Of a stretch of 10,472 nucleotides of DNA, positions 1 to 6,419 are shown piece by piece. The stretch comes from Spirochaetaceae bacterium (lineage in GTDB: Bacteria; Spirochaetota; Spirochaetia; Treponematales; Breznakiellaceae). Both the position numbers and the translations under genes were made by a program. The stretch spans positions 1-10,472 of the forward strand of contig JAIRPM010000016.1 in the NCBI GenBank assembly GCA_031257075.1. Direction: 5' to 3'. The notes beneath the pieces are model-generated. The model was not told the DNA's origin. It saw only the letters and a program-made list of their open reading frames with translations, and did not search any database. The stretch's first letter is position 1. Every line of letters begins with the position of its first letter.

Positions 1-146
1 GCGGCATTGTGCCGCTCGTAACGGGAATAAAGCACGGCGGGCTTTTTGCCCTCTTTGGCAGGCTCTATAAGCACTGATTTTACAGTTGTTGACCCTACGT
101 CAATTCCCAGGTGTAAACATTGTTCGGTATTCGGTTTGAAAGGCAT
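1..146 (-). CDS. Acyl-CoA dehydratase activase (BcrAD/BadFG/HgdC ATPase family), N-terminal fragment
   Basis: Reading leftwards from ATG at 146 gives 48 residues before the window edge, so only the N-terminus is visible. Residues 13-24 read LGIDVGSTTVKS, the phosphate-1 loop of the ASKHA ATPase fold, and residues 42-48 contain YERHNA. This spacing is characteristic of activases of 2-hydroxyacyl-CoA dehydratases and benzoyl-CoA reductases, which use ATP to drive an electron from a bridging [4Fe-4S] cluster into the dehydratase. The cluster cysteines would lie outside the window, as would any fused dehydratase domains, so substrate and size cannot be stated. There is no Shine-Dalgarno sequence. 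An extended -10 element ends only eight bases before the ATG, which implies a nearly leaderless mRNA. Family assignment is confident from the motif; the exact subfamily is not. Confidence 0.85.
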   Translation of the reverse strand, partial: MPFKPNTEQCLHLGIDVGSTTVKSVLIEPAKEGKKPAVLYSRYERHNA

Positions 147-154
147 ATACGGTT

Positions 155-163
155 ATGATAGCA
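155..163 (-). promoter_or_regulatory. Extended -10 promoter of the activase gene
   Basis: Read on the minus strand, this is TGCTATCAT, a TGn extended -10 with a TATCAT hexamer, preceded by an A/T-rich stretch. With normal spacing transcription would start near 148, two bases before the ATG at 146. The surrounding AATTTGCTATCAT closely resembles the promoter of the metalloregulator gene (AAATTGCTATAAT), which supports it being real. No good -35 was seen. Confidence 0.55.
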
Positions 164-196
164 AATTTTTAAGTTTTTAGGTAATGGCGGCCGCAG

Positions 197-348
197 GCTG
201 CAGGGCAACGCTGATTAAATTGACTCTAATCAGCGTTTCCCTCTTGTAGTTGCTCATTCGGCTGCAAAGCAGCAGCCATTGCGCAACTACAGGGAAAGTA
301 ACCACTGATTTATTCTCGATTGAATAAATCAGTGCTTCTCTAGGCAGC
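197..348. repeat. Intergenic element of three consecutive hairpins with related inverted ends (MITE- or REP-like)
   Basis: Three perfect or near-perfect stems follow each other. Stem 1: AACGCTGATTA (207-217) pairs with 227-237 across a 9-base loop, extended past one mismatch by GGG/CCC. Stem 2: TGTAGTTGC (245-253) pairs with 283-291, extended outward by TTTCCCT (236-242) with AGGGAAA (291-297) in an alternative register, and holds an inner GGCTGC/GCAGCC hairpin (260-265 with 272-277). Stem 3: CACTGATTTATTC (303-315) pairs perfectly with 322-334. The outer ends (197-220 and the complement of 322-348) both run GCTGC, then a variable stretch, then a CTGATT core, so the whole unit is an imperfect inverted repeat. 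No clear target duplication or open frame was found. A lone copy of the end sequence lies at 2227-2246. The element sits between two divergent genes and stops just before the esterase ribosome binding site. Confidence 0.65.
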
Positions 349-352
349 GGGC

Positions 353-356
353 GAGG
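353..356 (+). promoter_or_regulatory. Ribosome binding site of the esterase gene
   Basis: GAGG lies eight bases before ATG 365, which favours that start over the in-frame ATG at 377. No promoter was recognised between the hairpin element and this site. Confidence 0.5.
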
Positions 357-364
357 TTTCCGCT

Positions 365-1165
365 ATGCTTGCATGGATGACACTCCATGGCTCGGTGTTT
401 TCACAGACGCTTGGTTTTTCCACCGGTATTAGTGTTTTGACACCTGATAAAATACTGGAAAAAGGCTCGTACCGCGTAGCGTATCTGCTCCACGGTTTAT
501 ATGGCGACCATTATACATGGTTCAACAATACAATGATGGCTGGTTTTGCCGCCGCGTATGATACGGTTTTTGTTATGCCGGAAGCGGCGCGCAGTTTTTA
601 TACCAACCAGCAGTACGGCTATAACTACTACACATACATTGCCGAGGAACTGCCCAAAATTACGCAAGCGGTATTCAATGTGTCGTCTAAACGTGATGAC
701 ACGGCAATCATAGGCTGTTCCATGGGCGGTTATGGCGCGCTAAAAATAGCGCTGCCCAACCCTGAATGTTACGGCTTTTGCGCCGCCCTTTCTCCGGCCT
801 TTCTCTTTATCAATGAAATTCTTGCCAAACTGAAAACCGACGGCATTGAATGGGCTGCCAAATCGCCGTCCAATGCCGCAATTCTGCGCGACATCCGCGC
901 CATTTTTGGTGAAAACCTTGCGCACAAAAACAGCGATATTATTTTCAAACTGGCCGAAACCGCATCGCTTTCCAAAACAAAAACAAAACTCTTTGTTACC
1001 TGCGGCACGGAGGACAACCTCATAGGGGATGCCCGCCGTTTTAACGGTATGATACAAGAAGCGGCGCTCAACCTCGATTGGATTTTTGAAGAAACGGATG
1101 GGGCGCACGATTGGGTCTTTTTCAGCAAAGCGCTGCAAAAGGCTTTGGATATCTGGAAGAAATAG
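365..1165 (+). CDS. Esterase D / S-formylglutathione hydrolase-like serine esterase
   Basis: This 266-residue protein is an alpha/beta hydrolase of the putative-esterase (esterase D) family, which hydrolyses short acyl esters or S-formylglutathione. The order of motifs fits throughout: YLLHGLYGDHYTW (40-52) supplies the oxyanion hole; RSFYTNQQYGYNYYTYIAEE (76-95) is the family signature region; GCSMGG (117-122) is the nucleophile elbow with Ser119; GTEDN (214-218) gives the acid Asp217; and GAHDW (246-250) gives His248. The full catalytic triad is therefore present. Length is normal for the family. No signal peptide is obvious, so it is probably cytoplasmic. It stands alone, divergent from the activase and converging on the macro-domain gene with a gap of 15 bases; no terminator was seen there, only the short palindrome GCAGGCCTGC at 1165-1174. 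The natural substrate cannot be told: tributyrin-type and feruloyl-type esterases share these motifs. Confidence 0.9.
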   Translation: MLAWMTLHGSVFSQTLGFSTGISVLTPDKILEKGSYRVAYLLHGLYGDHYTWFNNTMMAGFAAAYDTVFVMPEAARSFYTNQQYGYNYYTYIAEELPKITQAVFNVSSKRDDTAIIGCSMGGYGALKIALPNPECYGFCAALSPAFLFINEILAKLKTDGIEWAAKSPSNAAILRDIRAIFGENLAHKNSDIIFKLAETASLSKTKTKLFVTCGTEDNLIGDARRFNGMIQEAALNLDWIFEETDGAHDWVFFSKALQKALDIWKK

Positions 1166-1180
1166 CAGGCCTGCCGCCGC

Positions 1181-1717
1181 TTACTGCCCTTCCCCCGAAT
1201 ACAATTCAGTGTATATCTTGTAATTTTCTTCTTCTAAGCAAACAAATACAATGCGGTGAACATTCATAAGGCGCGGCAGGCATGAACGCGCCGTTTCGAG
1301 CGCAATTTGGGCGGCATCGCGTTTGGGGTAAGCATGGGAACCGGCAGAAAGGCAGGGAAAGGCTATGCTGGTACATTCCGCCGCGTCCGCCGCCGCGAGC
1401 GCGTTCCGGTAACAGGAAGCAAGGTGTTCCGCTTCATGCCAGCCGCCGCCCATAAAAACAGGCGCCGCCGTATGTATCACTTTTTTACAGGGCAGTTTGT
1501 AAGCACCGCTTACGACACATTCTCCAATGCAGATAGCCCGTTTTTCTTCCATAATGCGCAGACATTCAAGGCGCAAATCCGGCCCCGCCGCTTCGTGAAT
1601 CGCCTTGTCCAGCGAGCCGCCGCCTATTACCACTTTGCTTGTGCCGCAATTGACAATCGCGTCTACTTTTGTTTTTGTTATATCACCGCATACGATTTGT
1701 ATTGTTTTTTCTGTCAT
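1181..1717 (-). CDS. Macro-domain protein (ADP-ribose binding, possible deacylase/ADP-ribosyl hydrolase)
   Basis: Starting at ATG 1717 gives 178 residues that are one macro domain end to end. GDIT (11-14) carries the Asp that contacts adenine; VDAIVN (18-23) and IGGGSLDKAIHEAAGP (31-46) form the first substrate loop; VIHTAAP (80-86) is the central strand; and FPCLSAGSHAYP (120-131) is the phosphate-binding loop. Macro domains of this type remove ADP-ribose or acyl groups from ADP-ribose adducts. Relative to the usual NAAN motif the second Asn is replaced (NCGT, Thr26), while Asp37 of the GGGxxD loop is kept, so activity may differ. A longer reading from 1843 is open but would overlap the upstream gene and add 42 residues unrelated to the fold. 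The gene lies 52 bases behind the metalloregulator on the same strand and also has its own candidate promoter, so it could be expressed both ways. Confidence 0.88.
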   Translation of the reverse strand: MTEKTIQIVCGDITKTKVDAIVNCGTSKVVIGGGSLDKAIHEAAGPDLRLECLRIMEEKRAICIGECVVSGAYKLPCKKVIHTAAPVFMGGGWHEAEHLASCYRNALAAADAAECTSIAFPCLSAGSHAYPKRDAAQIALETARSCLPRLMNVHRIVFVCLEEENYKIYTELYSGEGQ

Positions 1718-1723
1718 GAATAC

Positions 1724-1752
1724 AGTGTAGTTCAAAACCGGACAGAATACAA
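1724..1752 (-). promoter_or_regulatory. Candidate promoter giving a leaderless macro-domain mRNA
   Basis: On the minus strand TTGTAT (1752-1747) is followed after 17 bases by TACACT (1729-1724). The expected start of transcription falls on the A of ATG 1717. No Shine-Dalgarno sequence precedes that ATG, which fits a leaderless transcript. The -35 matches consensus only in its first three bases. Confidence 0.4.
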
Positions 1753-1769
1753 GGCAATTGCCCGCCCCG

Positions 1770-2189
1770 TCATTCGACTCCGCACAGCCGGCGCATACTT
1801 TGCAGGGTTTCGGCGGAAAGGACATGTTCCATTTTGCAAGCATCGACTTCGGCGATAGCGGGGTCTATGTTAAGGTGCTGTACTAAAAATTGTTTAATAA
1901 CGGTATGCCGGCCTCTGATTTCCGCCGCGAGTTCCGCCCCTTTAGCGGTAAGTTCCACAGTGCTGTAACGTTCATGAGACACAAGCCCGCGTTCTTCGAG
2001 CAATTTGAGCGCGAACAGAACAGACGGTTTTGAAAAACCAAGCCTTTTGGCAATATCGGTTACCCGTACCGGCCCGGTATCAGCCAAAAAACTTACCATT
2101 TCTAAATAATCTTCCATCGATTGCGTCATATACGTTTTAGATAATTTCTCCCTGTTTTTCTTTTTATAGAACATACCAGTTTGCGGCAT
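1770..2189 (-). CDS. DtxR/MntR-family metal-dependent transcriptional repressor
   Basis: This 139-residue protein is a metal-responsive repressor of the DtxR/MntR family, normally a dimer that shuts off iron or manganese uptake genes when metal is bound. Residues 24-30 (SMEDYLE) open the winged helix-turn-helix, with VRVTDIAKRLGFSKPSV (41-57) as the recognition unit and HERYSTVELTAKG (72-84) as the wing. Residues 94-122 form the metal-binding and dimer region. By alignment the metal ligands are Asp27, Glu30, His95, Cys118, Glu121 and His122: Asp27 is as in MntR, while Cys118 is as in DtxR. There is no SH3 domain, so it is the short MntR-like type. AGGAG lies eight bases before ATG 2189. However, the -10 element overlaps this region, so a start at Met21 (2129) or a nearly leaderless message is also possible. 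It lies upstream of the macro-domain gene and diverges from the hybrid kinase gene. Confidence 0.9.
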   Translation of the reverse strand: MPQTGMFYKKKNREKLSKTYMTQSMEDYLEMVSFLADTGPVRVTDIAKRLGFSKPSVLFALKLLEERGLVSHERYSTVELTAKGAELAAEIRGRHTVIKQFLVQHLNIDPAIAEVDACKMEHVLSAETLQSMRRLCGVE

Positions 2190-2202
2190 GCCTACTTCTC
2201 CT

Positions 2203-2211
2203 ATTATAGCA
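2203..2211 (-). promoter_or_regulatory. Extended -10 promoter of the metalloregulator gene
   Basis: The minus strand reads TGCTATAAT, a consensus extended -10. The predicted start is near 2196, leaving a leader of about seven bases before ATG 2189. The AGGAG at 2202-2198 would then lie upstream of the transcript, unless another promoter further right is used. The -35 region overlaps the lone repeat end at 2227-2246 and matches consensus poorly. No DtxR-like operator was recognised. Confidence 0.6.
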
Positions 2212-2226
2212 ATTTTCAGTGAAGTT

Positions 2227-2246
2227 AAGGAAGTACTGATTAAATC
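2227..2246. repeat. Lone end of the three-hairpin element
   Basis: The 20 bases here match the complement of 322-341, the right end of the element at 197-348, at 15 of 20 positions. The shared core is ACTGATT, and the flanking GGAAG and terminal TC also match. No partner arm was found nearby, so it is either a decayed remnant or a chance match in A/T-rich DNA. Confidence 0.35.
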
Positions 2247-2288
2247 CAGCGGAATACAACGCCTCTTTCTTTTTGTTTCATTCTGTTG

Positions 2289-2294
2289 TATACT
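2289..2294 (+). promoter_or_regulatory. Possible -10 of the hybrid kinase operon
   Basis: TATACT matches five of six consensus bases. At 17 bases upstream the -35 position holds TTTCTT, which is weak. If used, transcription would start near 2301, inside the left arm of the hairpin at 2296-2353. The operon spans the kinase and the HD-GYP gene. Confidence 0.35.
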
Positions 2295-2295
2295 G

Positions 2296-2353
2296 GGACA
2301 TGTATAGAGCGTTATTTGCCGCCGGCGAGGAAGGCTAAATCCGCTCTATGTCC
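2296..2353 (+). promoter_or_regulatory. Long bulged hairpin in the leader of the hybrid kinase gene
   Basis: GGACAT (2296-2301) pairs with ATGTCC (2348-2353). After a bulge of GTAT, AGAGCG (2306-2311) pairs with CGCTCT (2342-2347). Inside this, ATTTGCC (2314-2320) pairs with GGC and AAAT (2333-2340) with one bulged T, leaving a loop of GCCGGCGAGGAA (2321-2332). This gives 19 base pairs in total. No U-run follows, so it is not a simple terminator. It ends 29 bases before the kinase ATG. I could not match it to a known riboswitch; it could be an RNA control element, or a dyad operator in DNA. Confidence 0.45.
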
Positions 2354-2382
2354 TGTTCCGGTTTGCGGGAGATTTAACTGAG

Positions 2383-5319
2383 ATGAATCAAAAAGCGCGA
2401 AAATTAAAAAGAGGTTCCATTCGCGGGAATGCTTTTCTTTCGTTGACATTCCGTATGACGCTGTATTTCATGGCCGCAATCTGCATACTCATAGTGCAAA
2501 TTCAGACAAACGCCATGATGAAAAAAAGCAACGAAGAAAATCTCCGCCTCACAAGTCAAAACCTCCTTATGCTGGCGCAAGAATTGACAAAACTAACAAA
2601 TATAGAACAACTGAAAAAATTTCAAACAGAGGCGGACACGGAAACTCCCGCATACAAAACGCTTAAAGAAGCATTGGTCGATTTTGCGGAGGACAATGGG
2701 TTAAAATATGCTTACTTTGCCAAAGGCGTTGGCGATGGTGAACATTTTTATTACATCATAGACAATGATACCAACCCTCAAACACAGGACACGCCCTCAA
2801 AACTTTACCTTATAGACAACATTTCACGGCAGGCGCTTTCCGGCAATTTCTACGTAACACCGCTGGGTTCCTATTACACATCGCCCGAAGGCATGCACAA
2901 CCCGCTCTGGGACGGCATGATTTATGCGTTTGCCCCGATTTTTGACGCGGACGGCTCCGTGTACGCCGCAGCCGGTGTTGATGCCGACGATTCGTTTTTT
3001 CTGACGCAGAAAAAAGATTTAAAGATGCTTATGTTTGTGCAAATTTTCGCGCTCGTTGTGGGCGTAGGCACGGGCATCCTTAACATGCTTTTGTACCGCA
3101 AACAGGCACTGCAAAACGCGAACGCAAACAAGGCAAAAAGCCAGTTCTTGGCTAGTATGAGCCATGAAATCCGCACCCCTATGAATGCCATTGTCGGTAT
3201 GTCCGAACTTGTCCTGCGCGAACCGCTGGGACAGGACGCAAAAGAGTACGCCCTCGGCATAAAACAGGCGGGCGGCAACCTTCTTTCTATTATCAATGAT
3301 GTGCTTGATTTTTCAAAAATTGAAGCGGGCAAACTGGAACTTGTCGAAGGGCCCTATGTGCTTGCCTCGTTTCTGAACGATATTGTCAACATAATACGGG
3401 TGAAACTAACGGAAAAACCGGTACGTTTCTACACCAATATTGATGCCAATCTGCCCAACAGCCTTTTGGGAGACGAAGCGCGGCTGCGGCAAATTCTCCT
3501 GAATCTGCTGGGAAACGCCGTCAAATACACCAATCGCGGTTTTGTCAGCCTTACCATCACAACGGTATCAAAGGAGCCGGAAGCGCCCGGCATAGCAGCC
3601 GGCGAACGGATATGGCTGAAAATTGATGTATCGGACAGCGGTATCGGCATAAAACAAGAAGACCTGTCAAAACTTTTCGGCGAATTTATCCAGTTCGACC
3701 TGCGCCGCAACCGGAATATTGAAGGCACCGGCCTGGGGCTTGCTATTTGTTCGCGGCTCTGCGCCGCTATGGGCGGCGAACTTTCCGCCGCCAGCGTATA
3801 CGGCGAAGGAAGCGTGTTTACCGTCACCCTGCCGCAATTTGTTGTGTCCAAAGCGCCTTTTGCGCAAGTGCGCGAGCCGGAAAACAAAAAAGTGCTTATT
3901 TACGAGCGCCGGAAAGTATATTCACGCTCAATAAGTTGGTCTCTTTCCAACCTCAATGTTCCGCATGACGAAGTTACCGGGGAAGCGGAATTTGCTGAGG
4001 CGCTAAGGCGCGAACCATGGTTCTATGTATTTTCCGGCTATGGTATGTACAAAACGATTCAGCCGCTTATGGACAAACTAAATCCGCGCCCCGGCCTTGC
4101 CCTGATGACCGATGAGCGTATGGATGTAAACATTCCGGGTGTCCGCTTTATTTCGATACCGGCGCAGGCTTTGTCGATTTCCAATGTACTCAACGACGAA
4201 CCGGATGTGCGGAACTATTACGAAGCCGGCAACCTCGATTTTATTAAATTTACCGCGCCGCAAGCGCGTGTACTTATTGTTGACGACATGTACACCAACC
4301 TAAAAGTGGCGGAAGGGCTTATGGCTCCCTATGGCATGACGGTGGATTTTTGCCTGAGCGGCACGGAGGCTGTCGAACTGGTAAAGCGCCGCCGCTACGA
4401 CATTGTTTTTATGGATCACATGATGCCTGAAATGGACGGCATAGAATCGACAGAAATTATCAGAAATTGGGAAAAAGAACAGTCGCTCAGCCCCGGCTGG
4501 AACGGTGCCGTTCCCATTATAGCGCTTACGGCCAATGCCATTGCCGGCATGAAAGAAGTGTTCCTATCGCACGGCTTTGACGATTATCTTGCCAAGCCTA
4601 TTGAAATGAGCAAACTCGACGCTATTCTTACAAAATGGTTAAACGCCGAAAAACGCGAAAAACCATTATTTAAGCCCGTCCAAAACGTTGAAATTACACC
4701 GCTCATTATTCAGGGAGTTGATACCGGGCATGGGCTTTTGATGTGCGGCGGCAAAATGGAAGGTTTCCGGCAAGTGCTCAAATCATTCTGCGATGACACG
4801 CGGACGCGGCTTGCCCTTTTACGGCAGGGTTTGGACACGCCCGGCCTTTCTATTACCCAGTTTACGCTGCTTACCCATTCAATAAAAAGCGCGGCAGCAA
4901 CTATCGGCGCGCGCAACGAAGCGGAAAGCGCGGCGCGGCTGGAGGAAGCGGGCACCGCCGCCGACAGGGGCTTCATTCAGGATGAATTGCCCGGTTTTTG
5001 CGAACGCCTTTCCGAACTGGAAGAGCGCATTCGGAACGCGCTCAACTCCGCGCCGCCCAACACCGGCCTAGAGGCGGCGGCTGACACGGACGCAGGGGCA
5101 GCCGGCGATACAGGATTGGCCGCGCCGCTTCTGCGCGAACTTTGCGAAGCGCTGGAAAAACAGGACATTGACGCTATAGACAGGGCCTTTGACAAACTAA
5201 CGGAAAAGGCACTGTCTCCCGATTTGAAAAAGAATCTTGACGGTATCTCCGCCCAAATACTCACCGGCGATTACTCTCAAGCCGCCGCTGCCGCCAAAAC
5301 AGTGTTAGAGCGCCTCTGA
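2383..5319 (+). CDS. Hybrid sensor histidine kinase (periplasmic sensor, HisKA, HATPase, pseudo-receiver, receiver, HPt)
   Basis: This 978-residue membrane kinase senses a signal outside the cytoplasmic membrane and passes phosphate along an internal relay. Residues 21-42 and 215-238 are membrane helices bounding a periplasmic domain of about 170 residues; its end (YAFAPIFDADGSVYAAAGVD, 181-200) is typical of Cache-type sensors. HisKA follows with SMSHEIRTPMN (258-268, His261). The ATPase domain has Asn378 in the N box, DSGIGI (418-423) and GTGLGL (448-453). Residues 503-610 look like a receiver fold without the acidic pocket or acceptor Asp. Residues 628-753 are a true receiver with Asp634, Asp635, acceptor Asp678 (FMDHMMPEMDG), Thr716 and Lys738. 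An HPt domain has His832 in THSIKSAAATIGA. Residues 911-978 form a further helical tail. The gene ends five bases before the HD-GYP gene, its likely partner. GGGAG (2367-2371) lies 11 bases before the ATG, slightly far. The ligand is unknown. Confidence 0.95.
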   Translation: MNQKARKLKRGSIRGNAFLSLTFRMTLYFMAAICILIVQIQTNAMMKKSNEENLRLTSQNLLMLAQELTKLTNIEQLKKFQTEADTETPAYKTLKEALVDFAEDNGLKYAYFAKGVGDGEHFYYIIDNDTNPQTQDTPSKLYLIDNISRQALSGNFYVTPLGSYYTSPEGMHNPLWDGMIYAFAPIFDADGSVYAAAGVDADDSFFLTQKKDLKMLMFVQIFALVVGVGTGILNMLLYRKQALQNANANKAKSQFLASMSHEIRTPMNAIVGMSELVLREPLGQDAKEYALGIKQAGGNLLSIINDVLDFSKIEAGKLELVEGPYVLASFLNDIVNIIRVKLTEKPVRFYTNIDANLPNSLLGDEARLRQILLNLLGNAVKYTNRGFVSLTITTVSKEPEAPGIAAGERIWLKIDVSDSGIGIKQEDLSKLFGEFIQFDLRRNRNIEGTGLGLAICSRLCAAMGGELSAASVYGEGSVFTVTLPQFVVSKAPFAQVREPENKKVLIYERRKVYSRSISWSLSNLNVPHDEVTGEAEFAEALRREPWFYVFSGYGMYKTIQPLMDKLNPRPGLALMTDERMDVNIPGVRFISIPAQALSISNVLNDEPDVRNYYEAGNLDFIKFTAPQARVLIVDDMYTNLKVAEGLMAPYGMTVDFCLSGTEAVELVKRRRYDIVFMDHMMPEMDGIESTEIIRNWEKEQSLSPGWNGAVPIIALTANAIAGMKEVFLSHGFDDYLAKPIEMSKLDAILTKWLNAEKREKPLFKPVQNVEITPLIIQGVDTGHGLLMCGGKMEGFRQVLKSFCDDTRTRLALLRQGLDTPGLSITQFTLLTHSIKSAAATIGARNEAESAARLEEAGTAADRGFIQDELPGFCERLSELEERIRNALNSAPPNTGLEAAADTDAGAAGDTGLAAPLLRELCEALEKQDIDAIDRAFDKLTEKALSPDLKKNLDGISAQILTGDYSQAAAAAKTVLERL

Positions 5320-5324
5320 CTGCA

Positions 5325-6419
5325 ATGAACAAAGAACGCCCTTTAATAGCAATGGTTGACGATGATTCTTCGATTCTCCGGGCAGGCAAAACCGTATTAT
5401 CCGAAAAATACAGCGTAGCCACACTGTCTTCGGCAAAAAAATTATTCGCGTTTTTGGAAAACAATACGCCGGCGCTGATTCTTCTTGATGTAATGATGCC
5501 CGAAATGGACGGCTATCAAACAATTAAAATCCTGAAGTCAAACGAAACAACCCGCGCCATTCCTGTCATTTTTCTTACCGGCAAATCCGGCTCGGAAGGC
5601 GAACTCGAAGGGCTAAATCTTGGCGCTATTGACTATATTACCAAACCTTTCTTCCCACCCCTCCTCCTCAAACGCATCGACGTACATCTGCTTGTTGAAC
5701 GGCAAAAAAAAATTCTGGAGTTGCAATGGGCGCAATTGAATGATTTTAACGACAATCTGCGGCGCATGGTAGAAGAAAAAACGCATACCGTTACCATTTT
5801 GCAAAACGCGATAATCAAAACGGTGGCCGACCTTGTAGAATACTGGGACGACATTACCGGCGGCCATAATGACCGGACACGGCAGGGAGTTTACATTCTG
5901 CTAAACGCGCTCAAGAACGACCCGCGTTATGAAGAGGAACTGGCCATAAAGGACGTAGAATTATTGCTGCAATCATCACTGCTCCATGATGTCGGGAAAA
6001 TAGCCATTGACGACCGTATTCTTAGAAAACGCGGCCCCCTTAACAGAACGGAATTTGAAGAGATGAAAAAACATACCATTTATGGCGGGCAGGTTATTGA
6101 ACGGATAAAAATCGCTGCGGCTGAAAATGACTTTCTGAATTACGCGAAAATTTTTGCGGAAACACACCATGAACGCTGGGACGGGACAGGCTATCCCAAT
6201 GGTTTGCGCGGCGAAAACATTCCCCTGCTGGGCCGCATTATGGCTTTTGCCGATGTTTATGATGCCCTTGTTTCTGAACGTTCCTACAAAAAATCTTTTT
6301 CCCACAACGATGCCGTCAGCATTATACTAAAAGGGCGCGGCGCTCAATTCGACCCTGCCCTAACCGACATCTTTGAACAGGTAGCCGGCCAATTTCAAAT
6401 GGCAGACCACACCCTGTAG
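5325..6419 (+). CDS. Receiver-HD-GYP response regulator (cyclic di-GMP phosphodiesterase, RpfG-like)
   Basis: This 364-residue cytoplasmic regulator joins a receiver to an HD-GYP phosphodiesterase that breaks down cyclic di-GMP. The receiver (6-125) has Asp12-Asp13, acceptor Asp55 in LLDVMMPEMDG, Thr85 and Lys107, so it should be phosphorylatable. A helical, probably coiled-coil linker (121-165) follows. The HD-GYP domain (about 165-355) shows GGHNDRT (179-185), LLHDVGKIAIDD (219-230) with His221-Asp222, His250, HHERWDGTGYP (281-291), and Asp310 in ADVYDAL followed by YKK. All usual metal ligands and the GYP signature are intact, so activity is expected. With only five bases after the kinase stop and no strong ribosome binding site, it is probably translationally coupled to the kinase, whose HPt domain is the likely phosphate donor. 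No GGDEF cyclase is present in the window, so the opposing enzyme must be encoded elsewhere. Confidence 0.95.
   Translation: MNKERPLIAMVDDDSSILRAGKTVLSEKYSVATLSSAKKLFAFLENNTPALILLDVMMPEMDGYQTIKILKSNETTRAIPVIFLTGKSGSEGELEGLNLGAIDYITKPFFPPLLLKRIDVHLLVERQKKILELQWAQLNDFNDNLRRMVEEKTHTVTILQNAIIKTVADLVEYWDDITGGHNDRTRQGVYILLNALKNDPRYEEELAIKDVELLLQSSLLHDVGKIAIDDRILRKRGPLNRTEFEEMKKHTIYGGQVIERIKIAAAENDFLNYAKIFAETHHERWDGTGYPNGLRGENIPLLGRIMAFADVYDALVSERSYKKSFSHNDAVSIILKGRGAQFDPALTDIFEQVAGQFQMADHTL

Noticed and set aside
740..1138. Minus-strand open frames inside the esterase gene and similar long frames opposite the kinase, HD-GYP and surface protein genes
   Set aside because: They lie antisense to genes with clear catalytic or repeat motifs, show no recognisable domain, and have no ribosome binding sites; they are by-products of codon use.
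1718..1843. Longer macro-domain protein starting at 1843
   Set aside because: The extra 42 residues are unlike the family, overlap the end of the metalloregulator gene, and are followed by an ATG exactly where the domain begins.
2296..2353. Cyclic di-GMP (GEMM) riboswitch in front of the kinase/HD-GYP operon
   Set aside because: Tempting because of the downstream enzyme, but the two-helix layout with its conserved GCAAA and GNRA-loop features is not present; only one long bulged stem is seen.
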